Source: Sphaerotilus hippei (GTDB taxonomy: Bacteria > Pseudomonadota > Gammaproteobacteria > Burkholderiales > Burkholderiaceae_C). From it: a DNA stretch of 64,000 nucleotides. The stretch is from contig NZ_QJJS01000016.1 of assembly GCF_003201595.1 (NCBI RefSeq), positions 1-64,000 on the forward strand, read 5' to 3'. Under the pieces are notes generated by a model. It was given only the letters and a program-made list of their open reading frames with translations, did not search any database and had not been told where the DNA came from. A program made the translations under genes and the position numbers. The first letter of the stretch is position 1; every line of letters starts with the position of its first letter. Below are positions 42,313 to 53,000 of the stretch, piece after piece.

Positions 42313-44058
42313 ATGACGTCCCCGGCCCCTGTGCGCCGACACGGTGAACTGAAGCAGGCCCTGCTGGCCCTGCGCCGCGAAGGCCTGCGGATCGGCGCGG
42401 TCAGCCTGCTCGCCAACCTGCTGATGCTGGCCCCCACGCTCTACATGCTGCAGGTCTACGACCGTGTCATGGTCAGCCAGAACCAGCTCACGCTGCTGGC
42501 GGTGTCGGCCATCACGCTGGGGCTGTTCGGGCTGCTGGCCGTGGCCGAATGGCTGCGCTCGCGCCTGCTGGTCGGGGTCAGCGAACGCCTGGACCGGCAG
42601 CTGGCCGAGCGGCTGTTCGTCGCCAGCCTCGACGAGCGGCTGAGCCCCCAGGCGGGCGAGCCGCCGCGCACCTTCTCCGACCTGACCCAGCTGCGCCAGT
42701 TCCTGACCGGCCCGGGGGTGTTCGCCTTCTTCGACGCGCCCTGGACGCCGGTCTACCTCGGCGTGCTGTGCCTGCTGCACCCCTGGCTGGGCGCTGGCGC
42801 GCTGCTGTTCGCGCTGCTGCAGGCCCTGCTGGCCTGGAGCGGCCAGCGCCGCCTGAGCGCGCCGGCCACCCGCGCGGGCGAGTCGGCCGCGACGGCCGCG
42901 GGCTTCCTGCGCGCCAAGTTCGTCCATGCCGATGCGCTGCGCTCGATGGGCATGACCGGGCCGCTGTGGCAGCGCTGGCTGGGCCTGCACCGTGCCGAGC
43001 TCGACGACGGCAACCACCTGCACCACCAGCAGCACCTGCAGACCTCGCTGAGCAAGTTCCTGCGCTACACGCAGCAGTCGTTCTCGCTCGGCCTCGGGGC
43101 CTGGCTGGTCATCGAGGGCCAGCTGTCGGTGGGCTCGATGATCGCCGCCAACGTGCTGATGACCCGCACGCTCGCACCGATCGACCAGCTGACCGGCAGC
43201 TGGCGCGCCACGCTGGGCGCCCGCGACGCCTACCGTCGCCTGGCGGGCCTGCTGGAGCGCCACCCGGTGCCGTCGCAGGAGGCGGCCCAGGCGCCCGCCC
43301 TGCGGGGCGAGCTGTCGCTGCACGGGCTCAGCGCCTGGGCCGACGGCCGGGCCACCCCGGTGCTGCGCGACATCGAGCTGACGCTGCCCGCGGGCAGCGT
43401 CACCGTGGTGATGGGCCCGTCGGGCTCCGGCAAGTCGACGCTGGCGCGGGTGCTGGTGGGCATCTGGGCGGACGTGCGCGGCCAGCTGATGCTCGATGGC
43501 ACCGAGCTGGACGCGCAGCGCCGCCGCAGCGTGGGCGAGCACATCGGCTACCTGCCCCAGGAGATCGAGCTGTTCGACGCCAGCGTGGCCGAGAACATCG
43601 CCCGGCTGGGCGAGGTCGTGCCCGACCAGGTCATCGCCGCGGCCCGGGCGACCGGTCTGCACGACATGATCCTCAGGCTGCCCAAGGGCTACGACACCAA
43701 CCTCAACGAAGCGGCCCACATGCTGTCGGGTGGCCAGCGTCAGCGCATCGCGCTGGCCCGGGCCGTGCACGGCCAGCCCGCGCTGGTGGTGCTCGACGAG
43801 CCGAACGCCCACCTCGACGAGGCCGGCGAGCACGCGCTGACCCGGCTGATCCACGAGCTCAAGCAGCGCGGCACCACCGTCGTGCTGATCAGCCACCGCC
43901 GCGCGGTGCTGGCCGCCGCCGACACGGTGGTGCTGCTGGAGCAGGGCGAGATCCGCTCCGTCACCCCGCGTCACGAATTCATCTTCCCGGTGCGGCCCGT
44001 CAAGCCCGTCACCCCTGCGCCGACGTCCGGTGGCCTGGCCCTGCAGCCAGCCACCTGA
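42313..44058 (+). CDS. Type I secretion ABC transporter, PrtD type, second copy
   Basis: A 581-residue half-transporter homologous to its upstream neighbour. Membrane domain at about residues 25-320 (LANLLMLAPTLYMLQVYDRV at the start); ATPase motifs are GPSGSGKST, LSGGQRQRIALARAVHG, ALVVLDEPNAHLDEAG and ISHRRA. All are complete, so neither copy is the inactive partner. The start is the ATG at 42313 after AGGAAA; an in-frame TTG at 42295 is rejected. Most PrtD systems use a single homodimeric ABC protein. Two adjacent intact genes suggest a heterodimer or a recent duplication with specialisation. Confidence 0.92.
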   Translation: MTSPAPVRRHGELKQALLALRREGLRIGAVSLLANLLMLAPTLYMLQVYDRVMVSQNQLTLLAVSAITLGLFGLLAVAEWLRSRLLVGVSERLDRQLAERLFVASLDERLSPQAGEPPRTFSDLTQLRQFLTGPGVFAFFDAPWTPVYLGVLCLLHPWLGAGALLFALLQALLAWSGQRRLSAPATRAGESAATAAGFLRAKFVHADALRSMGMTGPLWQRWLGLHRAELDDGNHLHHQQHLQTSLSKFLRYTQQSFSLGLGAWLVIEGQLSVGSMIAANVLMTRTLAPIDQLTGSWRATLGARDAYRRLAGLLERHPVPSQEAAQAPALRGELSLHGLSAWADGRATPVLRDIELTLPAGSVTVVMGPSGSGKSTLARVLVGIWADVRGQLMLDGTELDAQRRRSVGEHIGYLPQEIELFDASVAENIARLGEVVPDQVIAAARATGLHDMILRLPKGYDTNLNEAAHMLSGGQRQRIALARAVHGQPALVVLDEPNAHLDEAGEHALTRLIHELKQRGTTVVLISHRRAVLAAADTVVLLEQGEIRSVTPRHEFIFPVRPVKPVTPAPTSGGLALQPAT

Positions 44059-44097
44059 GCACGACCGGCACCCCCGAACCTGGCCGGAAACCCTCCC

Positions 44098-45498
44098 ATG
44101 TCCCTCGCCCGCCCCCTGCCCGAAACCCCGCTGCCGCCCGACGCCGCGGCCAACGAACCGACGCTGGCCCCCACGCCGGCCGAGGCGTCCACGCCGCCCG
44201 TGCCCCCGTCCCCCCAGGCGCGTGCCGACCGGCTGTCGCGCCACGGCCTGCAGGCCCTCGGCCTGGGGCTGCTGCTCATGCTGGGCTGGGTCGCCTTCGC
44301 CCCGCTGGACGAGGGCGTGCCCACGCAAGGCTTCGTCACCGTCGACACCAAGCGCAAGGCGGTGCAGCACCAGGCCGGCGGTCTGATCCGCTCGGTGCTG
44401 GTCAAGGAAGGGGACAGCGTGCGTGAAGGCCAGCCGCTGTTCCGCCTGGACGACGAGGAGGCCCGGGCCGGCCATGAGGCGGTCCGGCAGCGCTACCTCG
44501 GCCTGCGGGCGATGGAAGCCCGCCTGGTGGCCGAGCGCGACGGGCAGTCCACGCTGCGCTGGCACCCCGACCTGCAGTCGGCGCTGAGCGATCCGGTGGT
44601 CCAGACCCACACCCTCGCGCAGGAACAGCTCTTCAGCGCGCGGCGCTCGGCGCTGCAGGCCGACCTGCAGGGCATCGAGGAGAGCAAGCAGGCCCAGAAG
44701 GTCTCGCTGGACGCCTATGCCCAGATGCAGGCCAGCCGGCGCAACCAGCTCGCGCTGGTGCGCGACGAGCTGACCCACACCCGCGCGATGGTCCAGGAAG
44801 GTTATGCCCCGCGCAACCGCCAGCTGGAACTGGAACGCACGGTCGACGAGCTCAATGCCGGCCTGGCCGACCTCGGCGGCAACATCGGCCGCACCCAGCG
44901 CTCGATCGCCGAGCTGTCGCAGAAGGCGATCCAGCGCCGCAGCGAGCAGCGGGCCGAGATCTCCTCGCAGCTGGCCGACGTCTACCGCGAGCTGCAGGCC
45001 GATGCCCAGAAGCTGCGCTCGACCCGCGATGAGCTGGCCCGCATGGAGATCCGCTCGCCGGCCACCGGTCAGGTGGTGGGGCTGGCGGTGCAGACCGTCG
45101 GTGCGGTGATCCAGCCGGCCCAGAAGCTGATGGACATCGTGCCCGCGGGCGAGCAGCTGGTGCTCGAGGCCCGGGTGCCGCCGCACCTGATCGACCGCAT
45201 CAAGGTCGACATGCCGGTGGACGTGCGCTTCTCGGCGTTCGCCCACACCCCCCAGCTGGTGGTCGACGCCCGGCTCGGCTCGATCTCCGCCGACGCGATC
45301 ACCGATCCGCAGACCAACGTCACCTACTACCTGGCCCGCGTCGCCGTCACGCCCGAAGGCATGAAGACCCTCGGGCGGCGCGAGATGCAGCCCGGCATGC
45401 CGGCCGAGCTGGTCATCAAGACCGGCGAACGCAGCCTGCTGACCTATTTCCTGCAGCCGCTGACCCGCCGGGTGTCGGCGGCGATGACGGAGGAATGA
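44098..45498 (+). CDS. HlyD-family type I secretion membrane fusion protein (PrtE type)
   Basis: A 466-residue adaptor. A proline-rich cytoplasmic tail (about residues 1-45) precedes one membrane helix (LGLGLLLMLGWVAFAPLDEG). The lipoyl/barrel-sandwich halves are at VDTKRKAVQHQAGGLIRSVL and RSPATGQVVGLAVQTVG, with a long coiled coil between (about 120-310) and the C-terminal beta domain (RVPPHLIDRIKVDMPVDVRF). It bridges the inner-membrane ABC dimer and the outer-membrane channel. Its stop codon overlaps the ribosome site region of the next gene. Confidence 0.93.
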   Translation: MSLARPLPETPLPPDAAANEPTLAPTPAEASTPPVPPSPQARADRLSRHGLQALGLGLLLMLGWVAFAPLDEGVPTQGFVTVDTKRKAVQHQAGGLIRSVLVKEGDSVREGQPLFRLDDEEARAGHEAVRQRYLGLRAMEARLVAERDGQSTLRWHPDLQSALSDPVVQTHTLAQEQLFSARRSALQADLQGIEESKQAQKVSLDAYAQMQASRRNQLALVRDELTHTRAMVQEGYAPRNRQLELERTVDELNAGLADLGGNIGRTQRSIAELSQKAIQRRSEQRAEISSQLADVYRELQADAQKLRSTRDELARMEIRSPATGQVVGLAVQTVGAVIQPAQKLMDIVPAGEQLVLEARVPPHLIDRIKVDMPVDVRFSAFAHTPQLVVDARLGSISADAITDPQTNVTYYLARVAVTPEGMKTLGRREMQPGMPAELVIKTGERSLLTYFLQPLTRRVSAAMTEE

Positions 45499-45500
45499 CG

Positions 45501-46892
45501 ATGCGCCGCGAACTCCCGCGCCACTGGCGCCAGGGCCTGATGCTGACGGCGGCGCTGCTGGGCAGCACCGGCCTGCAGGCCCAGTCCCTCGACCTGTCCC
45601 AGGCCTACGGCGCCGCGCTGGATCAGTCGGCGAGCCTGCGCGCTGCGCGGGCGGCCGCCGCCAGCGGCCGCGAGGTGCTGCCGCAGGCCAAGGCCCAGCT
45701 GCTGCCCAACGTGACCGCCAGCGTGACCTACAGCCAGGTCGACCAGGACACCAGCACCGGCGGTGTCGCGGCCACGGACCGCTACCTCAACAGCGGCCAG
45801 AGCCTGGTGATCCGCCAGCCCCTGTACCGGCCGCTGCAGATGACCCGCTACGAGCAGGCCAGGGTGCAGCTGCGCCAGGTCGAATCGACCTTCGACCGCG
45901 AGGTCCAGGACCTGGCGATCAAGGTGGCCGAGACCTACTTCGAGGTGCTGCTGTCCGAGGACCGCGTGGCGGTCGTGCAGGTGCAGAAGAAGACCTATGC
46001 CGCGCAGCTCGACGCGGCCACCCGGTCGATGGCCGCCGGCTCGGGCATCCGCACCGACATCGACGAAGCCCAGGCCCGGCTGGACATGAGCCTGGCCCAG
46101 GAGCTCGAGGCGCGCCAGCACCTGCAGCTCGCGATGCAGCAGATGCGCACGCTGGTGACCCAGCCCTTCGATCGCCTGCAGCCGCTGGACGTGTCGCGCC
46201 TGACGCTGGGCGCGCCGCAGCCGGAATCGCTGGCCGAATGGATCCGCATCGCCGAGGACCGCAGCCCCGAGTTGCTGCAGCTGAGCGCGCAGCACGAGGC
46301 CGCCGCGCTGGAGATCGACAAGGCCCGCAGCGGACACCGGCCCACGCTGGATGCCTATGCCCAGTGGTCACGCAACCAGGGCGACAACGCCCTGCGCCCG
46401 CAGACCCGCACGACCGCCCGCACCGTCGGCCTGCAGCTGGCCATCCCGATCTACGCCGGCGGTGGCGTCGACTCCAGCGTGCGCCAGGCCATCGCCGACC
46501 ACCTGCGCCTGGAGGAGTCGCTCGAGGCCGCCCGCCGTGAGCTCGGCCTGCGGGTGCACCGCGAGTTCCGCGGCGTCACCGAAGGCCTGCTGCGCATCAA
46601 GGCGCTGGAGCAGGCCGTGCGTTCGGCCGAACAGCTGGTGCGCTCGCAGCGCCGGGCCTACGTCGCCGGATCCCGCACGACGATCGACATCCTGAACGCC
46701 GAGCAGCAGCACGCCTCCGCCGTGCTCGACCTGGCGCAGGCCCGCTACGTGCACCTGCTGTCGCACATCCGGCTGCAGGCCGCCGCCGGCGTGCTCGACG
46801 CCCAGCGCCTGACGCAGATCAACGCTTTCCTGGCCACGACGCCGGTCGCGGCCATTGCCCCGCCTTCGGGTGGGGTCGATCGCTCGCCATGA
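45501..46892 (+). CDS. TolC-family outer membrane channel of the secretion system
   Basis: A 463-residue TolC/PrtF-type protein with a signal peptide (through GLQAQS, about residue 25) and two repeats of the outer-membrane-efflux fold; landmarks are LDLSQAYGAALDQSASLRAA, YFEVLLSEDRVAVVQ, RSGHRPTLDAYAQWSRN and AGSRTTIDILNAEQQ. The ATG at 45501 is chosen because GGAGG lies 7 nt upstream; the ATG at 45495 overlaps that ribosome site. It completes the export channel. The 137-nt gap to the giant gene shows no strong terminator, so read-through is possible. Confidence 0.92.
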   Translation: MRRELPRHWRQGLMLTAALLGSTGLQAQSLDLSQAYGAALDQSASLRAARAAAASGREVLPQAKAQLLPNVTASVTYSQVDQDTSTGGVAATDRYLNSGQSLVIRQPLYRPLQMTRYEQARVQLRQVESTFDREVQDLAIKVAETYFEVLLSEDRVAVVQVQKKTYAAQLDAATRSMAAGSGIRTDIDEAQARLDMSLAQELEARQHLQLAMQQMRTLVTQPFDRLQPLDVSRLTLGAPQPESLAEWIRIAEDRSPELLQLSAQHEAAALEIDKARSGHRPTLDAYAQWSRNQGDNALRPQTRTTARTVGLQLAIPIYAGGGVDSSVRQAIADHLRLEESLEAARRELGLRVHREFRGVTEGLLRIKALEQAVRSAEQLVRSQRRAYVAGSRTTIDILNAEQQHASAVLDLAQARYVHLLSHIRLQAAAGVLDAQRLTQINAFLATTPVAAIAPPSGGVDRSP

Positions 46893-47029
46893 GCACGAGT
46901 TGACCCGCTTCTCGGCCCATCGCCTCCGTCCCTTCAGTTCTCCAATCTTCCAGTCCCCTCGCGCTGTCATCGACACCGCACCCGGCCTCACGCACCACGC
47001 ATCTCCAAGACGTACAACGGAAATCAGCC

Positions 47030-50000
47030 ATGACCATTTCGTCCACCAGCCAAATCCTGTTCATCGATGCCGCCGTTGCCGGAGTCGACACGCTGCTCGC
47101 CAGCATCGATCCGTCCATCGAGGTGATCCGCCTGAATGCCGACGAGGACGGCCTGACGCAGATCGCCCGGGCCCTGGCGGGGCGCACCGAGGTCGGTGCG
47201 CTGCACGTGATCTCGCACGGTGAAGCGGGCGCGCTGCAGCTGGGCAACGGTGTCGTCGACCTGGCGTCGATCGATGCCGGCAGCGCGCTGATGGCGACCA
47301 TCCGCGGTGCGCTGGCGCAAGACGCCGACCTGCTGCTCTACGGCTGCGACGTGGCCGAAGGCGAGACGGGCGCGGCCTTCATCGCCGCGCTGGCGGAGGC
47401 GACGGGGGCGGACGTGGCGGCGTCGGTGGACGTGACGGGCAACCTGACTGCCGGAGCCGACTGGGAGTTGGAGGCGGCAACCGGGATCATCGAGACGGCA
47501 GGCTTGTCCGTCGCCGACTATCAGGAATCGCTGGCACTGGTCAAGCAGGTGACCGTGAGCAACGGCGCAGCAGCCGAGGCGCTGCCCTTCGCTTCCGGCG
47601 TGGTGAACATCGGCTTCTTCCGTGGCTCAAGGGCAGGCTCCTACGACAACGATGTCGTGGCCTACTACAACGCTGACCCGGCACACTACTCGACCACCCG
47701 CCTGAGCAGCATCACCTCGGGGGCCGTCTCGAATCTGAAGCTGCTGTTCATCGAGATCCCGGATGCCGCCTTCAACGCGACCGAGATCGGCGTGCTCCAG
47801 ACCTTCCTGGACAACGGCGGCCGCATCATGTTCGTCGGTGAACACAACGGCTACTCACCGACGCAGAACGGCTACATCTCGCAGGCGATCACCCAGCTTG
47901 GCGGCAGCATCACCATCACCACGCTCACCAACGGTGCCGCCGGGGTGAACGATACGATGCATGACAACGTCGGCGGCTACATCGAACTGAGCGATTCGCC
48001 CCTGATGGCGGGTGTGACCAGCTTCCGCACCGCCTACTTCGCGCCGCTGCAGGTCGAGGACTCGATCTCCAAGGCCGTCATGGTGACCGACGAAAGCGGC
48101 GGCAACGGCAACGGCTGGATCGCCATCGCCGACCAGGCACTCAGCAAGGGCCGTGTCACGGTCATCGCCGACGTGAACTGGATGATGTCCACCTACATGG
48201 CGGAAGGCAACAGGACCTTCCTGCACAACCTGGCCGCCAACTCGGCGGCCAACGTGGCCACCGTGGCCTCGGGCGGCGACCCGAACGCGGGTGGCATCAA
48301 TGCCGCGGCCAATGCGGCGCCGACGCTGACGAGTTTCGCTTCCAGCGTCGATGTGGTGAACGAGGACAACACCGTCGAGCTGAGCTTCACCGATTTGCAA
48401 GCGCAGGCTGATGAAGCAGACGACGGAACCGTCGACGCCTTTGTCATCAAGGCGGTTTCCAGTGGCACGTTGCTGCTGGGCACGTCGCTCGCCACTGCGA
48501 CCGCCTGGATCCCAAGCACCAACGATGCGGTGACCAGCACCGTGCATGCCTACTGGACACCGGCAGCCAATGCCAATGGCACGTTGAACGCCTTCACCGT
48601 GGTTGCGCGTGACAATGCTGGAACCAGTTCGGCCACGCCGGTGCAGGTGACCGTCAGCGTCACCGCCGTCAACGACGCCCCCACGCTGTCCACCAACGCC
48701 ACGCTGACCCCGATCGCCGAAGACGTCGCCAGCGCCGACAACAACGGCAGCACCATCGGCAACCTGTTTGGTGGCCGTTTCAGTGACGTGGATGCCGGCC
48801 AGACCCTGGGCGGCGTGATCGTCACCGGCAACACCGCCAATGCGGGGACCGAAGGCAGCTGGCAATACCTCTCGGGCGGCGTCTGGCGCGACATCGGCAG
48901 CGTCAGCGACAGCGCCGGCCTGGCCCTGTCGGCCGGCACGTCGATCCGCTTTGCTCCGGTGTCGAACTACAACGGCACGCCCCCGTCGCTGACGGTGCAT
49001 GGTACCGACAGCGCCTACGCCGGCGGCTACACCAGCGGCGCCAGCGCCGTCACCTTCGATACCACCACCGATGCTGTCACGTCGGGCGTCACGGCAGACA
49101 GCAAGACACTGGGCATCACCGTCAGCGCGGTCAACGATGCGCCCGTGATCGACAGCGATCCGGCGACGGACACGGTCGAAGAAACCTCGTCGGTCGATAC
49201 CAGCCTCGGTGGCCAGAATGGCGCCATCAGCGGCACGCTGACCGCCGTCGACGTCGAGAGTGCCTCCAACCTGCTGACCTTCGGCATCCGTGGCGGCACC
49301 GACGGTGGAGCGACCTGGACCAAGCAGGGCATGTACGGCCTGCTGACCGTCAACGAGACCACCGGCGCCTGGACCTATGTGCCCAACCAGTACGACGCGA
49401 TCAACGCGCTGCCGGTCGGCGCGAGCGTCAGCGACGGGTTCGACTTCAAGGTCACCGATCCGGCAGGGGCCATCGGCACCCAGAGCCTGAGCATCACCCT
49501 CACGGGCAGCAACGACCTGCCGCAGCTGGCCTCCGCCATCAGCGACCAGACCTTCAGCGGCGCCGGCAGCTGGACCTACCAGATCCCCGCCGCGACCTTC
49601 ACGGATGCCGAAGGCACGGGCCTGGCCTATACCGTCGAAGTGGTGGACGCCAATGGCGACCCGGTGGGCGATGGCACCCTGGGCAGCAATGCCAGCTGGC
49701 TCAGCTTCGACGAAGGCTCCCGCACCTTCACCGGCAATCCGCCCGTCGGCTGGGCCAATGCTGGCCTGCACCTCAAGGTCACGGCCACCGATGATCAGGG
49801 TGAATCCGTCAGCGACACCTTCAGCCTCACGCTGAGCGGCACCGCCAACCAGCCGCCGGTGGTGGCTGCGCCCCTGACGTGGCATGCTGAAGACGCGCCG
49901 AGCGAAGTCACGGCCGTGACTTTCACCGGCGCACTGGGCGGTACGAGCCTGACGTTTGATGGCACGACGGTCACGCTGGGCACCACCGCGACGGGCAGCG

Positions 50001-53000
50001 ATGCCGCCAACGCCGTTGTGGCGGCGTTCGCGGCTGACGCTGCGCTCGCCAGTGATGGCGATCCGGCCACGACCTCGGTGGCCACCTACACCGCCGCCAT
50101 CAAGGCCGGTGTCGGCAATGAAAACACGGCGGTGCTCACCGCCAATTCGGGCGAAGCACGAACGGACTTCACCGATGGAGCGGTCGTCAGTCTGTCCGGT
50201 GGGTCCTACACCGTCAATGTGGTCACGGAGGGCGTGACCGCTACGGCTGAAACCGCGACCGTGCAATTCACGGCACCGCCGGCAGGTGCTTCCTCACTCA
50301 GTTTTGATGGCTTGACCATCAGCTTGGCGGGCATCAGCACCGCCTCCGGCCTGGCTGCTGCGGTAGCCTCTGCGGTCAGTGCCAGCGGATCGGTCTGGAA
50401 CGCGGTTCAGGATGGGACCCTCACGGATCAGGTCAACTTCACGGCACGCGCACCAGGCGATCTCGTCACGAACCTGACTGCCGCTGATTTTGAAGTCGTG
50501 GCGACGACCGCCCCGCTGCTGGCGACCACCACGACGGTCCAGCAGCAGGGGACAGCGGGCAGTGCCACCCAGGCAACCGTGTACTTCTGGACCAACGGTA
50601 CGGACACGACGGTCACCTTCGATGGAGTCGATGTCCTGCTGCTGGCGGCAAATAGCCACGGTGACAATGCGGCGGCCTTTGCTGCCGCGACCTTCCCGAA
50701 CTGGACGGTGGTGGATCAACTTAACGGCGGTCAGGTCATCTTGACTGCCAAGACGGCGTCACCGGTTCAGACTGCTCCTAGTGATGCTGACTTCACAGGC
50801 AGTCTTGCGCAGGTCCTGAGCTCCAATGCGGGGAGCCTGCCTGCTGCAGAGGTCGTGGATGTGACCTTCGACGCCAGACCTGCGGGCGTGACGTCACTCG
50901 ACTTCGATGGGCTGACGATCGATCTGAGTGGTGCGTCCACTGCAGCGGAGGTGGCCGCTGCCGTCCACGCGGAGATCAATGCCAATCCCGCGACATCACA
51001 TTGGAGCGCGACGGTCGTGGGTGGCGTGCTCACCCTGACGGCCGATGCCAACGAGGCTCGGACGAATCTTTCCAACTCGGATTTCACCGCAACGGCGGTG
51101 AACAACGTCTCCCTGGCCAGCAGCGTGGCGGTGTCTGATGGACTGGACGCCGTCCCCGAGGTGGTCGAACTGACGTTCACCCCGGTCCACGGCGGTCAAT
51201 CCATCAGCCTGGATGGCGTGGATGCCATCCCGGGCACAGCCCTCACTGCCGACGACGTCGCCACTGCCGTCGCCGCTGCGACCTTCACCGACTACACCAC
51301 CTCGGTCAGCGGCGACACCGTCACGTTCACGGCTATCACGCCGGGAAGCCAGAGCGACATCGTCGCGGGCGACTTCACCGGCACCTACAACGGCACGGTC
51401 ACCCCTTCGGTCACGACCGACGGCTCCGGCTGGACCTACCAGATCCCTGTCGGCACCTTCACTGATCCGGAAGGTGATGTACTCACCTACGCCGCCTACA
51501 CGGTGGATGCCGTTACGGGCGTGGCCACGCTGCTGGTCGACAGCGCCGCACTGAGCTTCGATGAAAGCACGGCCACGCTGTCGGGCAATGGCTCCGCGCC
51601 CAGCAACACGCTGATCGAGATCCGCGCGACCGATGCGTCGGGGTCGAACGGCACGGCAGCCAGCCAGTTCCAGCTGGTGGTCTACAACGACAGCCAGACG
51701 GCGAGCCTGGTCGCCGGCGTGCTGCCGGCGTCCGTGAGCTTCGTCAACGGCGCGGGGGCCGGCAGCTATGCCGTGCCAGCCACGGCCTTCAACTACCTTG
51801 CCGCCGACACGGGGGCGCTGACCTACACGGCCACCCTGGCCGACGGCGTGACGCCGCTGCCCGCATGGCTGCATCTGGACCCCGCCACGGGGGTCTTCAG
51901 CGGCAACCCGCCGGCAGGCTCCACCGATGTCAGCGTCAAGGTCACGGCCACCGCTCCGGGCGCACTGACGGCCACCACCGCCGCCATCACGCTGACGGTC
52001 GGCAGCCCGAACGATGCCCTGGTGCTCACCGACGCGATGGCGGACCAGCAGGTCGTCGCCGGGGGGGCGGTCAGCATCAGTTTTGTCAAGCCGTTCACCG
52101 ATCCCGATGGGGCGGCGGATGGCACGGCCACGAAGGTCGGCATCACTTATGAGGCCACGGCCAACGGTCACCCGCTGTCGGACTACGGTCTGACGCTGAC
52201 GGAAAGCGGCGGCAACCTGGTGCTCACGGGCAATGTGCCGGGTGGCACGCCCTTCCTGAACATCGTCATCACCGGCACGGACGCTTCGTTGGCGCTCTCG
52301 AGCCAGGCCAGCACCAGCTTCACGCTGAACCTGGCCGATGCGGGTGCCACCGGTGTCAACGTGGCCGCACTGAGCGCCAACAACGCAGGCGCGGTGACGA
52401 TCGCCAACCAGACTCGCCCCGGCCTCGCTCCTCAGCAAGGCGACGTGCTGTGGGTCGATGGCATCACCGACGAGGACGGCTACGACCCGGCCAGCGTGCA
52501 GACGCAGTGGCAGGTGTCGGCCAACGGCAGTGACTGGAGCGACGTCACCGGCAGCCGCGGCACCGCCGCCACGCTGACGCTGGCCCAGACCGAAGTCGGC
52601 CTGCAGGTGCGCGCCCAGGTGTTCTACCTGGACGGCGGCCTCGTGGCCGAAGCACCGGTCTCCAACGTGATGCCGGCGATCACCGACGTGGCCGATGCGG
52701 GCACGGTGGTGGCCTCGGGCTCGCTGCAACCGGGCCAGACCCTGTCGGCGATCATCAGCGATGCCGATGGCCTGAACCACGCCGCACCGACCTATGTCTG
52801 GCAGCGCTCCAGCGATGGTGTCAACGGCTGGGCGGCCATCAGCGGTGCGACCTACGCCAGCTACACGCTGGACAACGCCGATGGCGGCAAGTACCTGCGC
52901 GTCGTCACCTCCTACCAGGATGACGCCGGCTTCACCGAATCCAGCGTGACCTCCGTCGCCCGCGGTCCGGTGAACCTGGGCGCAGTGGCACCGGTCGCCA

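Noticed and set aside
40474-45246. A 4.8-kb minus-strand open frame opposite the secretion genes
   Set aside because: The plus strand carries three clear secretion proteins with intact motifs; the antisense translation is Arg/Gln/Gly/Ala-rich and featureless.
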